This document shows positions 43,337 through 52,497 of a DNA stretch of 64,000 nucleotides, piece after piece. Numbering within the stretch: position 1 is the stretch's first letter; each line of letters starts with the position of its first letter. Source of the DNA: Prevotella sp. Lineage in GTDB: Bacteria; Bacteroidota; Bacteroidia; Bacteroidales; Bacteroidaceae. The notes under the pieces are model-generated. The model worked only from the letters and a program-made list of their open reading frames with translations, searched no databases and was not told the DNA's origin. The stretch lies in NCBI GenBank assembly GCA_017619375.1, contig JAFZSL010000051.1, positions 186,001 to 250,000 of the forward strand. Direction: 5' to 3'. The translations under genes were made by a program, and so were the position numbers.

Positions 43337-44953
43337 ATGAAGAATAGACTATTTTCCTTGATTTTTTCGTTAATGCTCCCTCTCCTGGCCGTGGCTCAGG
43401 AGCGTGTGGATTTCAACGTGGTGCCACACCCACGTCAGGTGGTGAGTCAGAAGGGCGACCCTTTGAAACTCTCGGCGCTCACCGCCATCACCTATGAGGG
43501 GGGCGACGACATGCGACGTAATGCCGATTTCCTCGCCGGTTATGTCAGGACTGCCATGGGAAAGTCGTTGCCTGTCGCTGATGCCAAGGCGAAGGGGACT
43601 CTCTTGGCCTTGAAGTTGGACAAGAAGATGACGGGGGAGGAGGCCTACCGCATCGTCGTGTCTTCCAAGGGCGTCGTCATCTCAGGAGCGACTCCCGAGG
43701 GCGTGTTCCGAGGCGTGCAGACCTTCCGCAAGGCGATGCCTGTGGGGGCCAAGGGCGATGTCGTCGCTCCTGCAGTCGTGGTGGAGGACAGCCCTCGATT
43801 CTCTTATCGGGGCATGCATCTTGACGTGAGTCGTCATTTCTTCGACGTGGATTTTGTCAAGAAGTATATCGACATGCTTGCTCTCCATCATATCAATGTC
43901 TTCCATTTCCACATCTCCGACGATCAGGGATGGAGGGTGGAAATCAAGAAGTATCCCAGACTCACCGAGGTGGGGGCGTGGAGGCAGCGCACCGTGGTGG
44001 GACGCAACACGGGACTTTACGAGCATAAGACCTACGGCGGTTTCTATACACAGGAGCAGGTCCGCGACATCGTGGAATATGCGAGGGAAAGGTATGTCAC
44101 TGTCATACCGGAAATCGACATGCCGGGACATATGGAGGCGGCGCTCGCTTCCTATCCCGAATTGGGATGCACAGGGGGACCGTACGAGGTGGAGCCCAAC
44201 TGGGGGGTCTTCGACGACATTCTCTGCGCGGGGAGGGAACGCACCTTCGAATTCGTGGAGGGGGTGCTCGAAGAAATCATCCAACTTTTCCCCTCGGAAT
44301 ACATACATATCGGTGGAGATGAGGTTCCTCGGACGAGATGGAAGGTATGCAACGACTGCCAGCAGCGCATCAGGCAGGAGGGGCTCAGGGACGGAGATGG
44401 AAAGACCGCCGAGGACCGGCTGCAGGGATATTTCATGAAAAGAGTGGAGAAATACCTCAACAGCAAGGGAAGGAAAGTCATCGGGTGGGACGAACTGCTC
44501 GACTGCGATGTCAACTCCTCCACGACCATCATGAGTTGGAGAGGCGTCGAGGGTGGACAAGTGGCGTCGCAGAAAGGGCACGATGTGATCATGGTGCCTA
44601 CGGCATGGTTCTATTTCGACTACTACCAGACCTCAGAGGACGATTGGAGCAAACCTCTTCTCATCGGGGGACATGTGCCTTTGGAGAAGGTATATTCCTT
44701 CGAACCGGTGCCGGAAACCATGACGCCGGAGCAGAAAAGCCATGTCATCGGCCTGCAGGCCAATCTTTGGACGGAGTACATCTATGCCGAGGAGTTGGCG
44801 CAATACCAGGTGCTGCCCAGGATGGGCGCCCTTTCGGAAGTGCAATGGGTGTTGCCGGAAAAGAAAGACTACGGGCAATACAAGGAGCGGCAGGCAAGGC
44901 TCAACCGCCTCTACGACACCATGGGCTGGAAATACTGCAAAAAGGAGTTCTGA
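43337..44953 (+). CDS. Beta-N-acetylhexosaminidase, GH20, exported
   Basis: 538 residues from the ATG at 43337 with a signal peptide (MKNRLFSLIFSLMLPLLAVAQ). An N-terminal GH20b domain (about 25-150) precedes the GH20 barrel. Family motifs: HFHISDDQGWRVEIKKYP (190-207), the catalytic pair D328-E329 in HIGGDEVP, and PTAWFYFDYYQ and NLWTEYI downstream. These enzymes remove terminal GlcNAc or GalNAc by substrate-assisted catalysis, acting on host glycans, chitin fragments or cell wall sugars in the periplasm. The upstream in-frame ATGs at 43304/43307 would put extra residues before the signal peptide and are less likely. The size fits the family. Confidence 0.95.
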   Translation: MKNRLFSLIFSLMLPLLAVAQERVDFNVVPHPRQVVSQKGDPLKLSALTAITYEGGDDMRRNADFLAGYVRTAMGKSLPVADAKAKGTLLALKLDKKMTGEEAYRIVVSSKGVVISGATPEGVFRGVQTFRKAMPVGAKGDVVAPAVVVEDSPRFSYRGMHLDVSRHFFDVDFVKKYIDMLALHHINVFHFHISDDQGWRVEIKKYPRLTEVGAWRQRTVVGRNTGLYEHKTYGGFYTQEQVRDIVEYARERYVTVIPEIDMPGHMEAALASYPELGCTGGPYEVEPNWGVFDDILCAGRERTFEFVEGVLEEIIQLFPSEYIHIGGDEVPRTRWKVCNDCQQRIRQEGLRDGDGKTAEDRLQGYFMKRVEKYLNSKGRKVIGWDELLDCDVNSSTTIMSWRGVEGGQVASQKGHDVIMVPTAWFYFDYYQTSEDDWSKPLLIGGHVPLEKVYSFEPVPETMTPEQKSHVIGLQANLWTEYIYAEELAQYQVLPRMGALSEVQWVLPEKKDYGQYKERQARLNRLYDTMGWKYCKKEF

Positions 44954-44987
44954 TTGCTTCGATTACTCAGATTTCTCCGATTATCAG
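44952..44987. repeat. Degenerate 9-bp tandem repeat, four units
   Basis: GATTGCTTC, GATTACTCA, GATTTCTCC and GATTATCAG, starting within the stop codon of the GH20 gene. Same family as 8163-8198. Confidence 0.65.
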
Positions 44988-45023
44988 TTCAGGCGGATTT
45001 GCAACAATGCAAATCCGCCTGAA
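44988..45023. terminator. Bidirectional terminator hairpin
   Basis: A perfect 15-bp stem (44988-45002 with 45009-45023), 6-base loop, between converging genes, followed by an AT-rich stretch with repeated ATTATAAATT. Confidence 0.85.
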
Positions 45024-45057
45024 TCATAATTATAAATTATTAATTATAAATTATTAA

Positions 45058-45669
45058 TTACTCAAAGATCTTGAAGGCATAGCCTTGCTCGCAAAGCCAT
45101 CTTAGCGATGCGGGCAAGGCTATTTGTAATTTGTCGATGCTCTTCAAGGAGTCGTGGAAGGTGATGATCGACCCATTGCGGGTGTAGGTGCGCACGTTTT
45201 CCACCACGTCGTTGGCTGTCATGCGGCGTGAGTAGTCGCGGGTCACCAAGTCCCACATCACTATCTTGTATTTCCTTTGAAGCCAGAAGTATTCGGCAGG
45301 GGTCATCCATCCGTGAGGAGGACGGAAGAGGTGGGCGCCTATCAACTCGTTGGCCTTGTCGGTGTTGTCGATGTAGGTCTTGGTGAAATGCTTCAAGCCT
45401 CCCAGGTGGTTGAAGGTGTGGTTGCCCACTTGATGCCCTTCCTCCACCACTTGGTGGTAGAGGTGAGGGTATTTGCGCACGTTGTCGCCCACCATGAAGA
45501 ATGTGGCCTTCGCATCGAAGTCGCGGAGGGTCTTCAGGATGAAGGGCGTGGCCTCAGGGATGGGGCCGTCGTCGAACGTGAGGTACACCGAATGGTCGTT
45601 CTTGTCCATGCGCCACAGCGCGCGGGGGAACATCCAGCGCAGCCAGAAGGAGGGTTGCTCGAGAATCAT
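45058..45669 (-). CDS. Polysaccharide deacetylase family protein (NodB fold)
   Basis: 203 residues. The metal-dependent deacetylase motifs are complete: TFDDGP with D33-D34, the metal-binding H84-x3-H88 (HTFNH), RPPHG near 116-120, and a C-terminal ITFHDS with the conserved His. Such enzymes remove acetyl groups from chitin, peptidoglycan or other GlcNAc polymers. No cleavable signal is obvious; an N-terminal stretch (FWLRWMFPRALWRM) could attach it to the membrane. It lies 9 bases after the DUF2723 gene and is probably in the same operon. Confidence 0.92.
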   Translation of the reverse strand: MILEQPSFWLRWMFPRALWRMDKNDHSVYLTFDDGPIPEATPFILKTLRDFDAKATFFMVGDNVRKYPHLYHQVVEEGHQVGNHTFNHLGGLKHFTKTYIDNTDKANELIGAHLFRPPHGWMTPAEYFWLQRKYKIVMWDLVTRDYSRRMTANDVVENVRTYTRNGSIITFHDSLKSIDKLQIALPASLRWLCEQGYAFKIFE

Positions 45670-45678
45670 GAGGCAGGT

Positions 45679-48600
45679 TTAAATACCACCGCGTGCGGTT
45701 GCTACGTATCTCGTATAAAGCATATTGAGTTGCTGTATGCGCTTGTCTGTCCAGCCTTTGTCGATGTCCTCCATGATATCAAGCACGTTCTGCATTATAT
45801 AAAGCTGGGTCTCGATTTCCCTCTTCGACGCCATCACGTAGTTGGAATTGTTCGAGAGGTACCAATTGACGTATTGTTCCGAGTTCTTCCATTGCTCTTC
45901 GGCTATCTCGGTGGCGCGTTTCTTGTTACCCAATGCACCATAGGCCCTGAGGAAGTCGAAGGCGCCCCCGATATAGTTCAACGGGACGTTGTACTCTGGA
46001 ATTTCCTTTTCGGCCTTCTCCAGCACCTTGCGTGCCTTGTCCATCTTCTCCTCTGAGATGAGGTTGAGAGCCAATTCGCCCATCAGTTTGCGGTGCGTGT
46101 AGCACATCCGCATCACCGTCTGGTCGAGGTAGAGGCCTTTCTTGTCAAGACCGCCAAACTTGAACTTGTTCATCACACGGTCGTAGGTCTTCTCCGTGTC
46201 CATCAAAACTTTTTGACTCTCGTCTTTGTTCACGGTGAACGGTGTGATGCGGCAGGCAAGACCTTCTTGGATGAAGTTGTCTCCAAGGTTCATGTAATTC
46301 TCGCTTCCCACGGTGATGGCCACGAAGATGGGACGTGTCCAGTTGGTCTGCGACAGCATTTCGAGCATCATCAGGTCGCCCTTGCCAAGGCTTCTGCGTC
46401 CTTCGAGCGAGATGACCATGTGGTCGGGTATCGAGTCGTTGACAATCATCATGCCGCTCTTCCTTACGGCTTCCTTGTCGATGGTCATGACGAGGGTGTC
46501 GGTGGGAACCACGTGGGCGTTGGTCTCCATGCCGGCATATTGCAGGATGGCGTTCTTCGCGCCGCCTTGCTGGTCGTTGACATGGTCTCGCACCCAGAAT
46601 TCGAGGACGTTCTTCAACTCAAATGGGTTCTCGCCAAGTAGTGCCTTGGCGTCTTCCGGATAAGCCTTGTAGTATTCGAGAACAGCACGTTTCAAGGCAG
46701 GTTCCACGCTTACCACGTCGTTGGTTCCGGAGCAGTAATCGATGCGGGGCCATGAGATGGGCACGCTGGGGGAGTCGTAGGCAGGGCGCAACATCTGGTC
46801 GATGTACCAGTCGGTCTGCAGGTAACTCAGGTTGCACACACGGGCGTCAGTGCGGTTGCCTTCTGTGTCTTGGTTGTACCACAACGGGAAAGTGTCGTTG
46901 TCGCCGTTGGTGTATATGATGGGATTACCCTCGTCGGGAAGGGAGTTCAGGTAGTTCAAACCGAAGTCGCGGCAGGTGTAACGCCCGCTGCGGTCGTGGT
47001 CGTCCCATGTCTGTGAACCCATCTGTATGGGTACGAGAAGACACACTATTGCGGCAAGGGCGGCCACGAACGTCTGTTTCAAACCCAATTTCTTCAGCCA
47101 GTCGATGATGGCTGCAACGCCCATGCCGCACCAGATGGCGAAGGCGTAGAACGAGCCTGCGTAGGCGTAGTCGCGTTCACGCGGCTGGCCGGGGGTCTGG
47201 TTCAGGTACACCACGATGGCGAGGCCGGTCATGATGAAGAGGAAGAACACCACCCAGAACTGGCGGATGCCGCGCTGGCCACGGAAGGCTTGCCAGAACA
47301 GACCGAGCAGGCCAAGGAGCAGTGGCAGGCAGTAGAACACGTTGTGCCCTTTGTTCTCCTTCAACTCGTCGGGAAGCATGTCCTGGTCGCCCAAACCCAA
47401 GATATGGTTGTCGATGAAGCCGATGCCGGTCAGCCAGTTGCCGTGCTCTTTTTCTCCACTACCTTGGATGTCGTTCTGTCGGCCGGCGAAATTCCACATG
47501 AAGTAGCGCCAGTACATGAAGTTGCATTGATAGGTCACGAAGAACTTGAGGTTGTCCAGTTGTGTGGGCATTTTCACGTCAGGCTGTCCGTAGGCGGAAG
47601 GCACATAGGTTCCCTTCACGTCGATGATGCTCTCATAGAGCGGGGCGTGCTGCGAGGAATACATGCGGGGGAAAAACATGTTCTGCACATATTGGGGCTG
47701 TTGCTTGTATTCCACGATGAAGTATTCGTCGGGGTCGGAGGGGTTGGCTTTCTCCCTGCGCTGGTAGATGGGGGCTTCCTTGGTGAATTTGACATGGCCG
47801 GTATCGTCGGATGCGTATTCCGAATTGTAGGCCTGCCCGTAGAACAGCGGGCGGTAGCCATATTGGTCGCGGCTGAGGTAATTGCCCAAGGTGAAGATGT
47901 CTTCGGGGGAGTTCTGGTCCATCGGCGGGTTGGCAGAGGAGCGGATGACGATGACGGCGTAGGTAGAGTAGCCTATCATCAGCATCAGCATGCACAGCAG
48001 CGCCGTGTTCTTCACGCGGGTGGAGATGAGCAGGCCGCCTTTTCTCTTGGTTTGCAGGATGAACCACAGCACTGCAAGCAGCACGACGCCGATGAGGGCG
48101 GCTTTGATGCCATAGCTGTAGAACGGGATGCCGAGCATCGCCACGGCCAGCAGGAAGGAGATGTTCACACGGGTGTTGCTGCGGTCGGTGTAGCTCTCAT
48201 AGATGGCCCACACGACGATGGCGACAAGCAAGAAGAGGTAGATGATCACGCCGGTGTTGAATGGACAGTGCAAGGTGTTGACAAACAGCAACTCGAACCA
48301 TCCGCCCACGGTGATGATGCCGGGAACAACGCCGTAGAGCACGGCGGCCACGATGACAAACGAGAGCAGCAGCACCATGATGGAGCCTTTAAGGTCGGCG
48401 TTGGGACATTTTTTATAATAGAACACGAGCACGATGGCAGGGATGCACAACAGGTTGAGCAAGTGAACACCGATGGACAATCCCGTCATATAGGCTATCA
48501 GCACCAGCCAACGGTCGCTGTGAGGCTCGTCGGCGTGTTCCTCCCATTTCAAAATCAACCAGAATACCACGGCGGTGAAAGCAGAGGAGTAGGCATAGAC

Positions 48601-49035
48601 CTCACCCTCGACAGCGCTGAACCAGAAGGTGTCGCTGAAGGTGTAGATCAAGGCTCCTACGAGGCCGGAGGCTTCGATGGCTATCAGTTTGCCTATGGTC
48701 AACTCGTCCCAGCTGCGAAGTATCAGGCGACGCACCAGGTGAGTGATGGTCCAGAATAAGAACATGATACACACAGCACTAAGCAGCGCGTTCATGATGT
48801 TCACCCATTTCGCCACTTGGGTGGGGTCGCTGGTAAACTGCGAGAACAGGTTGGCGGTGAGCATGAAGAACGGGGCCCCTGGGGGGTGGCCAATCTCCAA
48901 TTTATAACCTGTGGTGATGAATTCGGGACAGTCCCAAAAACTGGCTGTCGGTTCTACTGTGGAGCAATAAACGAAGGCGGCTATCAAGAAACTCAACCAA
49001 CCTAATGCGTTGTCCACTAATCTGTACTTCTTCAT
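45679..49035 (-). CDS. DUF2723 membrane protein, GT-C type O-mannosyltransferase-like
   Basis: 1118 residues. The N-terminal half is a multi-pass membrane domain of the DUF2723 family (GT117-like), with the conserved early motif VEPTASFWDCPEFI and the nearby GHPPGAPFFML. GT-C enzymes use lipid-linked sugars, and DUF2723 proteins are linked to O-glycosylation of exported proteins in Bacteroidota. The C-terminal ~500 residues are soluble. The start is downstream of a TAACTTTG box at 49067-49074 (minus). It is co-transcribed with the deacetylase. Given the many T9SS-type proteins in the window, a role in their glycosylation is plausible but not shown. Confidence 0.9.
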   Translation of the reverse strand: MKKYRLVDNALGWLSFLIAAFVYCSTVEPTASFWDCPEFITTGYKLEIGHPPGAPFFMLTANLFSQFTSDPTQVAKWVNIMNALLSAVCIMFLFWTITHLVRRLILRSWDELTIGKLIAIEASGLVGALIYTFSDTFWFSAVEGEVYAYSSAFTAVVFWLILKWEEHADEPHSDRWLVLIAYMTGLSIGVHLLNLLCIPAIVLVFYYKKCPNADLKGSIMVLLLSFVIVAAVLYGVVPGIITVGGWFELLFVNTLHCPFNTGVIIYLFLLVAIVVWAIYESYTDRSNTRVNISFLLAVAMLGIPFYSYGIKAALIGVVLLAVLWFILQTKRKGGLLISTRVKNTALLCMLMLMIGYSTYAVIVIRSSANPPMDQNSPEDIFTLGNYLSRDQYGYRPLFYGQAYNSEYASDDTGHVKFTKEAPIYQRREKANPSDPDEYFIVEYKQQPQYVQNMFFPRMYSSQHAPLYESIIDVKGTYVPSAYGQPDVKMPTQLDNLKFFVTYQCNFMYWRYFMWNFAGRQNDIQGSGEKEHGNWLTGIGFIDNHILGLGDQDMLPDELKENKGHNVFYCLPLLLGLLGLFWQAFRGQRGIRQFWVVFFLFIMTGLAIVVYLNQTPGQPRERDYAYAGSFYAFAIWCGMGVAAIIDWLKKLGLKQTFVAALAAIVCLLVPIQMGSQTWDDHDRSGRYTCRDFGLNYLNSLPDEGNPIIYTNGDNDTFPLWYNQDTEGNRTDARVCNLSYLQTDWYIDQMLRPAYDSPSVPISWPRIDYCSGTNDVVSVEPALKRAVLEYYKAYPEDAKALLGENPFELKNVLEFWVRDHVNDQQGGAKNAILQYAGMETNAHVVPTDTLVMTIDKEAVRKSGMMIVNDSIPDHMVISLEGRRSLGKGDLMMLEMLSQTNWTRPIFVAITVGSENYMNLGDNFIQEGLACRITPFTVNKDESQKVLMDTEKTYDRVMNKFKFGGLDKKGLYLDQTVMRMCYTHRKLMGELALNLISEEKMDKARKVLEKAEKEIPEYNVPLNYIGGAFDFLRAYGALGNKKRATEIAEEQWKNSEQYVNWYLSNNSNYVMASKREIETQLYIMQNVLDIMEDIDKGWTDKRIQQLNMLYTRYVATARGGI

Positions 49036-49433
49036 AAGAATTCTTTCATATAACCTATTTGGGGGACAAAGTTACGAAAAATCGAGAGCAGAACAAAAGA
49101 AATCCATTTCTTTTTTATGCCGAGATGGAGTAACTTGGCGTACGGAGTCGCAAAGTTACGAATAAGCGAGCGAAAAGCCAAAAATTTTTGGCTTTTCCGA
49201 GTGGGAGTAATTTAGGTGTTATCCAAAGTTACGAAAAATCGAGAGCAGAACAAAAGAAATTCATTTCTTTTTTATGCCGAGATGGAGTAACTTAGGTATT
49301 AGCCAAAGTTACGAATAAGCGAGCGAAAAGCTTGGTTTTTTCTCATTTTTCATTTTAATTTTTCATTTTTCATCTTTAATTTTTAATTTTTTCCTATTTT
49401 TGCATCCTAAAGAGCATTATTAACCATAACCCT
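49036..49433. repeat. Array of palindromic intergenic elements
   Basis: Units bounded by AAGTTACG on one side and GTAACTT or GTAATTT on the other: 49069-49136, 49153-49213, 49226-49293, and a partial one from 49306. Two units have AAAAGAAAT facing ATTTCTTTT in the middle; one has a perfect 13-bp inverted repeat (49172-49184 with 49185-49197). Each left end doubles as a minus-strand TAACTTTG promoter box, the first used by the DUF2723 gene. A TATTTTTG box at 49395-49402 probably serves the gene at 49434. Low-complexity T-rich sequence fills the remainder. Confidence 0.75.
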
Positions 49434-50582
49434 ATGAGACGACTTGCATTCCTCCTCCTTGTCATGTGCGTGAGCACAGGCGCTTTTGCGCAGTACAACA
49501 ACGGCAACTCCTTCATGCGGCGGGTGTTGCTGGGCTATGAGCAGCATGACGATGGCTTCTACTATCCCGTCACCGACATCCTCGTCGATGAGTTGGATCA
49601 TGTGGAAGCTGCATACGCCTATGACAAGAAGGCGCAGAACCTATATGTGCGCACTGCGACATCCAACTGCGTGGTGACGCTCACCAAGGAATATGCCAGC
49701 GTGGTGAAGGAGAACAAGCATATCCCGCAATTGAAGGCCGGTGCCATCGACATGCGTGTGATGGCGGAGAACAAGAGGCTTGAGGACAAGTTCACTCGTT
49801 TGAACGAGGAGCGGAAGGCACATTTGGAGGACTCCATCGCCAAGGTGCGCGCCGACTCCATTGAGAAAGTTCGACAGGACTCGCTGCGCAAGGTGCGGGA
49901 GGCGCAAGAGGTGGCTGCTTATGGGGCTTCCCACGAATGGCAGCGCATGCCGCTTGCTGGGCAACGACTCTCTTGCTCCATCTGCAACAATCTTTTGGTC
50001 GTGGAAGACACTGTGTCCTGTGTGGCCCTTGAAGACACCGTCTTCTACTATCGTGAGGAGCAAAAGGGCGACTTGGGCCTTTCCTTCCCTGTCATTCACG
50101 CCGCACCTGTTGACAGCATCCTGTTGAAAGACAAGCGATTCCTTTTGCATACGAAAGCCTTCAAGGACAGCCTGTCGATGATTGAGGGAATGGGAGCCGA
50201 CATGGTCGAGACCATCAACAGCATGGCTTATATGGATTATGTCGACAGTCTACGCACCATCGCACCAAATGGCTATGTGACGCAATGGGAATGGACGCCC
50301 GTAGACTCCACTTCTGTGGATGTGAAGCTGGGGTATGTGAACATGAACGAGAAGGACATCAAGGCCATCGATGCCTATTTCCAATTGACTGATGCAGAGG
50401 GAAAGGTGTTGAAGAGTGTTCATGCCAAGGTCGATTGTCCCATAGGATACATGCAGCAGGGGGAGGTGCAGACAAAGTTGCCGTTCCCCATCACCGAGGG
50501 GATGGAGATGAAACTCACCAAGGTGGTCGCCATCTTCGCCGATGGCACAAAGGCGGGAGGAAAGAAAGATGAAAAAGGATGA
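49434..50582 (+). CDS. Exported protein with coiled coil, unknown function
   Basis: 382 residues with a signal peptide (MRRLAFLLLVMCVSTGAFAQ). A beta-rich domain comes first (about 25-105), then a long charged coiled coil (about 108-160) made of repeated Asp-Ser/Arg heptads such as IAKVRADSIEKVRQDSLRKV, then a mixed domain with the cysteine pair CSIC. No family was confidently recognised. It has its own TATTTTTG box upstream. Near the end three GATGAAAAAG-like repeats span the stop codon, which could allow the C-terminus to vary in length. Confidence 0.75.
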   Translation: MRRLAFLLLVMCVSTGAFAQYNNGNSFMRRVLLGYEQHDDGFYYPVTDILVDELDHVEAAYAYDKKAQNLYVRTATSNCVVTLTKEYASVVKENKHIPQLKAGAIDMRVMAENKRLEDKFTRLNEERKAHLEDSIAKVRADSIEKVRQDSLRKVREAQEVAAYGASHEWQRMPLAGQRLSCSICNNLLVVEDTVSCVALEDTVFYYREEQKGDLGLSFPVIHAAPVDSILLKDKRFLLHTKAFKDSLSMIEGMGADMVETINSMAYMDYVDSLRTIAPNGYVTQWEWTPVDSTSVDVKLGYVNMNEKDIKAIDAYFQLTDAEGKVLKSVHAKVDCPIGYMQQGEVQTKLPFPITEGMEMKLTKVVAIFADGTKAGGKKDEKG

Positions 50583-50869
50583 AAAAGGATGAAAGAACAT
50601 GGCATTCTTAAGTTATTTGGTGGGTTTTTGTGAATAAAAAGCATCATATTGATAAAAAAAAGTGGAAAAATGTTTTATGTTTTGGAAAAATATCGTAATT
50701 TTGTTCCCAAATGGATAACTATCCATACTGAATATCTGTTTTGACCCTTTACTTATGAATAAAGTCATGACATCATACACCTTGACCATGGCAGTGACTT
50801 TTATGGACTTCAGGTGGTTGTGACCTTCTTTCTATTATGTACGCATATCATTAATTAAACACAATAAAT
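50583..50869 (+). promoter_or_regulatory. Promoter and long leader of the cohesin-like gene at 50870
   Basis: A TAATTTTG box lies at 50696-50703, with a weak TTTT (50673-50676) 19 bases before it. A leader of about 160 bases follows, containing a 6-bp hairpin (50711-50716 with 50721-50726) and a 22-codon open frame (50755-50823). Whether the leader regulates is unknown. Confidence 0.5.
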
Positions 50870-52126
50870 ATGAAAAAAGTATTATTTACTCTATTATCGC
50901 TCCTTGTGTTCAGCAGTGGAGCATGGGCAGGCACCCCTGAAATCTCTTTCAGAACAGCGGAGGTGAAGCAAGAAAACACAGGCTACCTGTACTTCACTTT
51001 GGCTTCCAATGGTGAACAGGTACGAGATTTCCAGATTGAAGTCACCATCCCTGAAGGATTCGAATACGTCCTTGGCACAGGTATTCCATGTCAAGGCATT
51101 TCTCGTGACGTGGCAGACTCAGAAGTTGTTGAACCTTCAGAAACTTCTGGTGGAACATACAGATTTGTCTTTATGTCTGGAAGTGGTACCCTTCTTCCTG
51201 ATGGAGACGTTATGGCAATACCCATCAAGGAAATTGGCGGATTTGAAATAGGTGAAACATTTTCAGGAACTGCCGACAATTTGATTATTACGTGCAACAT
51301 TATAAACGAACAAGGTCAGGCCGATGGTGTCAAAGATTACAAAGTTGCCAGTATACCTTACGACATCGTAATCATTGAGGATGTCATCCACCTCTATGAT
51401 AATCTTGCTAACACTGAGCAAATCGTAAATTATGAAGGTAACGTCAGAATCCATAGGACGCTTAAAGCCAACCAGTGGAACACCATCGTGTTGCCTTTCG
51501 CTATGGATGAGGAGATGATGACAGCAGCTTTCGGTGAAAACGTGAAGGTGGCAGACTTTGTTACTGCTGTACTGTCTGACGATGCGATGGCACTTGATAT
51601 ACAATTCAATTCTATTAAACCTGCTTCCATGGAAGCACATCATCCTTATATCATCAATATAGGTGAGGGAGATGGTTTCGAAGCTGAGAATGGTTTCAGA
51701 ATCAATAACGTGACAATGGCTCCGACAGCAGATGGAAAAAATGAACCCGTATTAGAGAGAGATGATGGTGATAATAAATTCATTGGAACCTACATAGAGC
51801 AGGAAATTAAATCAACGAGAAGAGGTTATTTCGCATACTTGGCAGGAAATAAATTCTATTATCTGAGTAGAAATAATACTACCACAGTGAAAGGGTTCCG
51901 TGGCTATTTCGATCTTTTTGATTTGCGAGACCTTGAAGGTTTTAATCCAGCCAATGTGAATTTCTTTGTTGACGACGACCAAGTTACAGGTATCAATGAC
52001 GTCGCCACTTCCGCTCCTGTTGCCGAGGGTGTTTACGACCTCCAAGGCCGCAAGGTTTCTAACGACCTCAACACTTTGAAGAGGGGTGTTTACATCATCG
52101 ATGGCAAGAAGGTGGTGATTAAGTAA
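50870..52126 (+). CDS. Secreted cohesin-like protein with short T9SS-type tail
   Basis: 418 residues with a signal peptide (MKKVLFTLLSLLVFSSGAWA). A cohesin-like sandwich (about 23-165; TGYLYFTLASNGEQVRDFQI, EVTIPEGFEYVLG) is followed by a beta domain found in many Prevotella exported proteins (WNTIVLPFAMDEEMM ... RRGYFAYLAGNKFYYLS) and the tail VYDLQGRKVSNDLNTLKRGV, YIIDGKKVVIK. It mirrors the gene at 27092 in layout. The small peptide gene follows after 34 bases and a terminator closes the unit. Confidence 0.8.
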   Translation: MKKVLFTLLSLLVFSSGAWAGTPEISFRTAEVKQENTGYLYFTLASNGEQVRDFQIEVTIPEGFEYVLGTGIPCQGISRDVADSEVVEPSETSGGTYRFVFMSGSGTLLPDGDVMAIPIKEIGGFEIGETFSGTADNLIITCNIINEQGQADGVKDYKVASIPYDIVIIEDVIHLYDNLANTEQIVNYEGNVRIHRTLKANQWNTIVLPFAMDEEMMTAAFGENVKVADFVTAVLSDDAMALDIQFNSIKPASMEAHHPYIINIGEGDGFEAENGFRINNVTMAPTADGKNEPVLERDDGDNKFIGTYIEQEIKSTRRGYFAYLAGNKFYYLSRNNTTTVKGFRGYFDLFDLRDLEGFNPANVNFFVDDDQVTGINDVATSAPVAEGVYDLQGRKVSNDLNTLKRGVYIIDGKKVVIK

Positions 52127-52160
52127 TGTTTCAGTATCAATCCATAAAGAGATTACAACA

Positions 52161-52352
52161 ATGAAAAAGACATATATCATACCAGTGACAGAAATCAGTC
52201 CTCTCTTCTATGAAGGCAATATCCTCCAAGGCACCATGTATGGAACTATAGATGGCGGTGACCCATTTGGTGGTGGCGGTGGCGAAGGTGGCCCCAGCAT
52301 TCCCGCTGACGCCAAGAAATTTGACCTTTGGGCAGATGACGAGGAGGAATAA
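52161..52352 (+). CDS. Small Gly-rich peptide with acidic tail
   Basis: 63 residues: a leader-like start (MKKTYIIPVTEISPLFYEGN), a Gly-rich middle (GGDPFGGGGGEGG), then DAKKFDLWADDEEE. There is no signal peptide or membrane helix. I recall short proteins with the same plan (KK-Y-x-P start, Gly-rich middle, A-K-x and acidic end) as common but unnamed in Bacteroides and Prevotella, often next to secreted proteins. Its place 34 bases after a T9SS-tailed gene and before a terminator makes it a likely real gene in that operon. The role is unknown; a ribosomally made peptide precursor is one possibility. Confidence 0.6.
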   Translation: MKKTYIIPVTEISPLFYEGNILQGTMYGTIDGGDPFGGGGGEGGPSIPADAKKFDLWADDEEE

Positions 52353-52377
52353 TTGAAATCAGTTACCAACTATAATT

Positions 52378-52411
52378 GCCAGTCCCTTTCTCATACGAGC
52401 AAGGGACTGGC
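52378..52411 (+). terminator. Intrinsic terminator
   Basis: An 11-bp stem (52378-52388 with 52401-52411), a 12-base loop and a T run just after. Confidence 0.85.
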
Positions 52412-52497
52412 TTTTTTAGATGAAGGATGAGCCAGGGGGCGGGGTGGTTGTGACACCAACAACACAATAAATCCCCCATGAAAGCGTTATATAATAA

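Noticed and set aside
47290-48759. A 489-codon open frame on plus within the DUF2723 gene
   Set aside because: Antisense to a membrane protein; the product is His/Gly/Asp-rich with no fold features.
49069-49331. CRISPR-like spaced repeats
   Set aside because: Elements are long internal palindromes in two types with no equal repeats and spacers and no cas genes.
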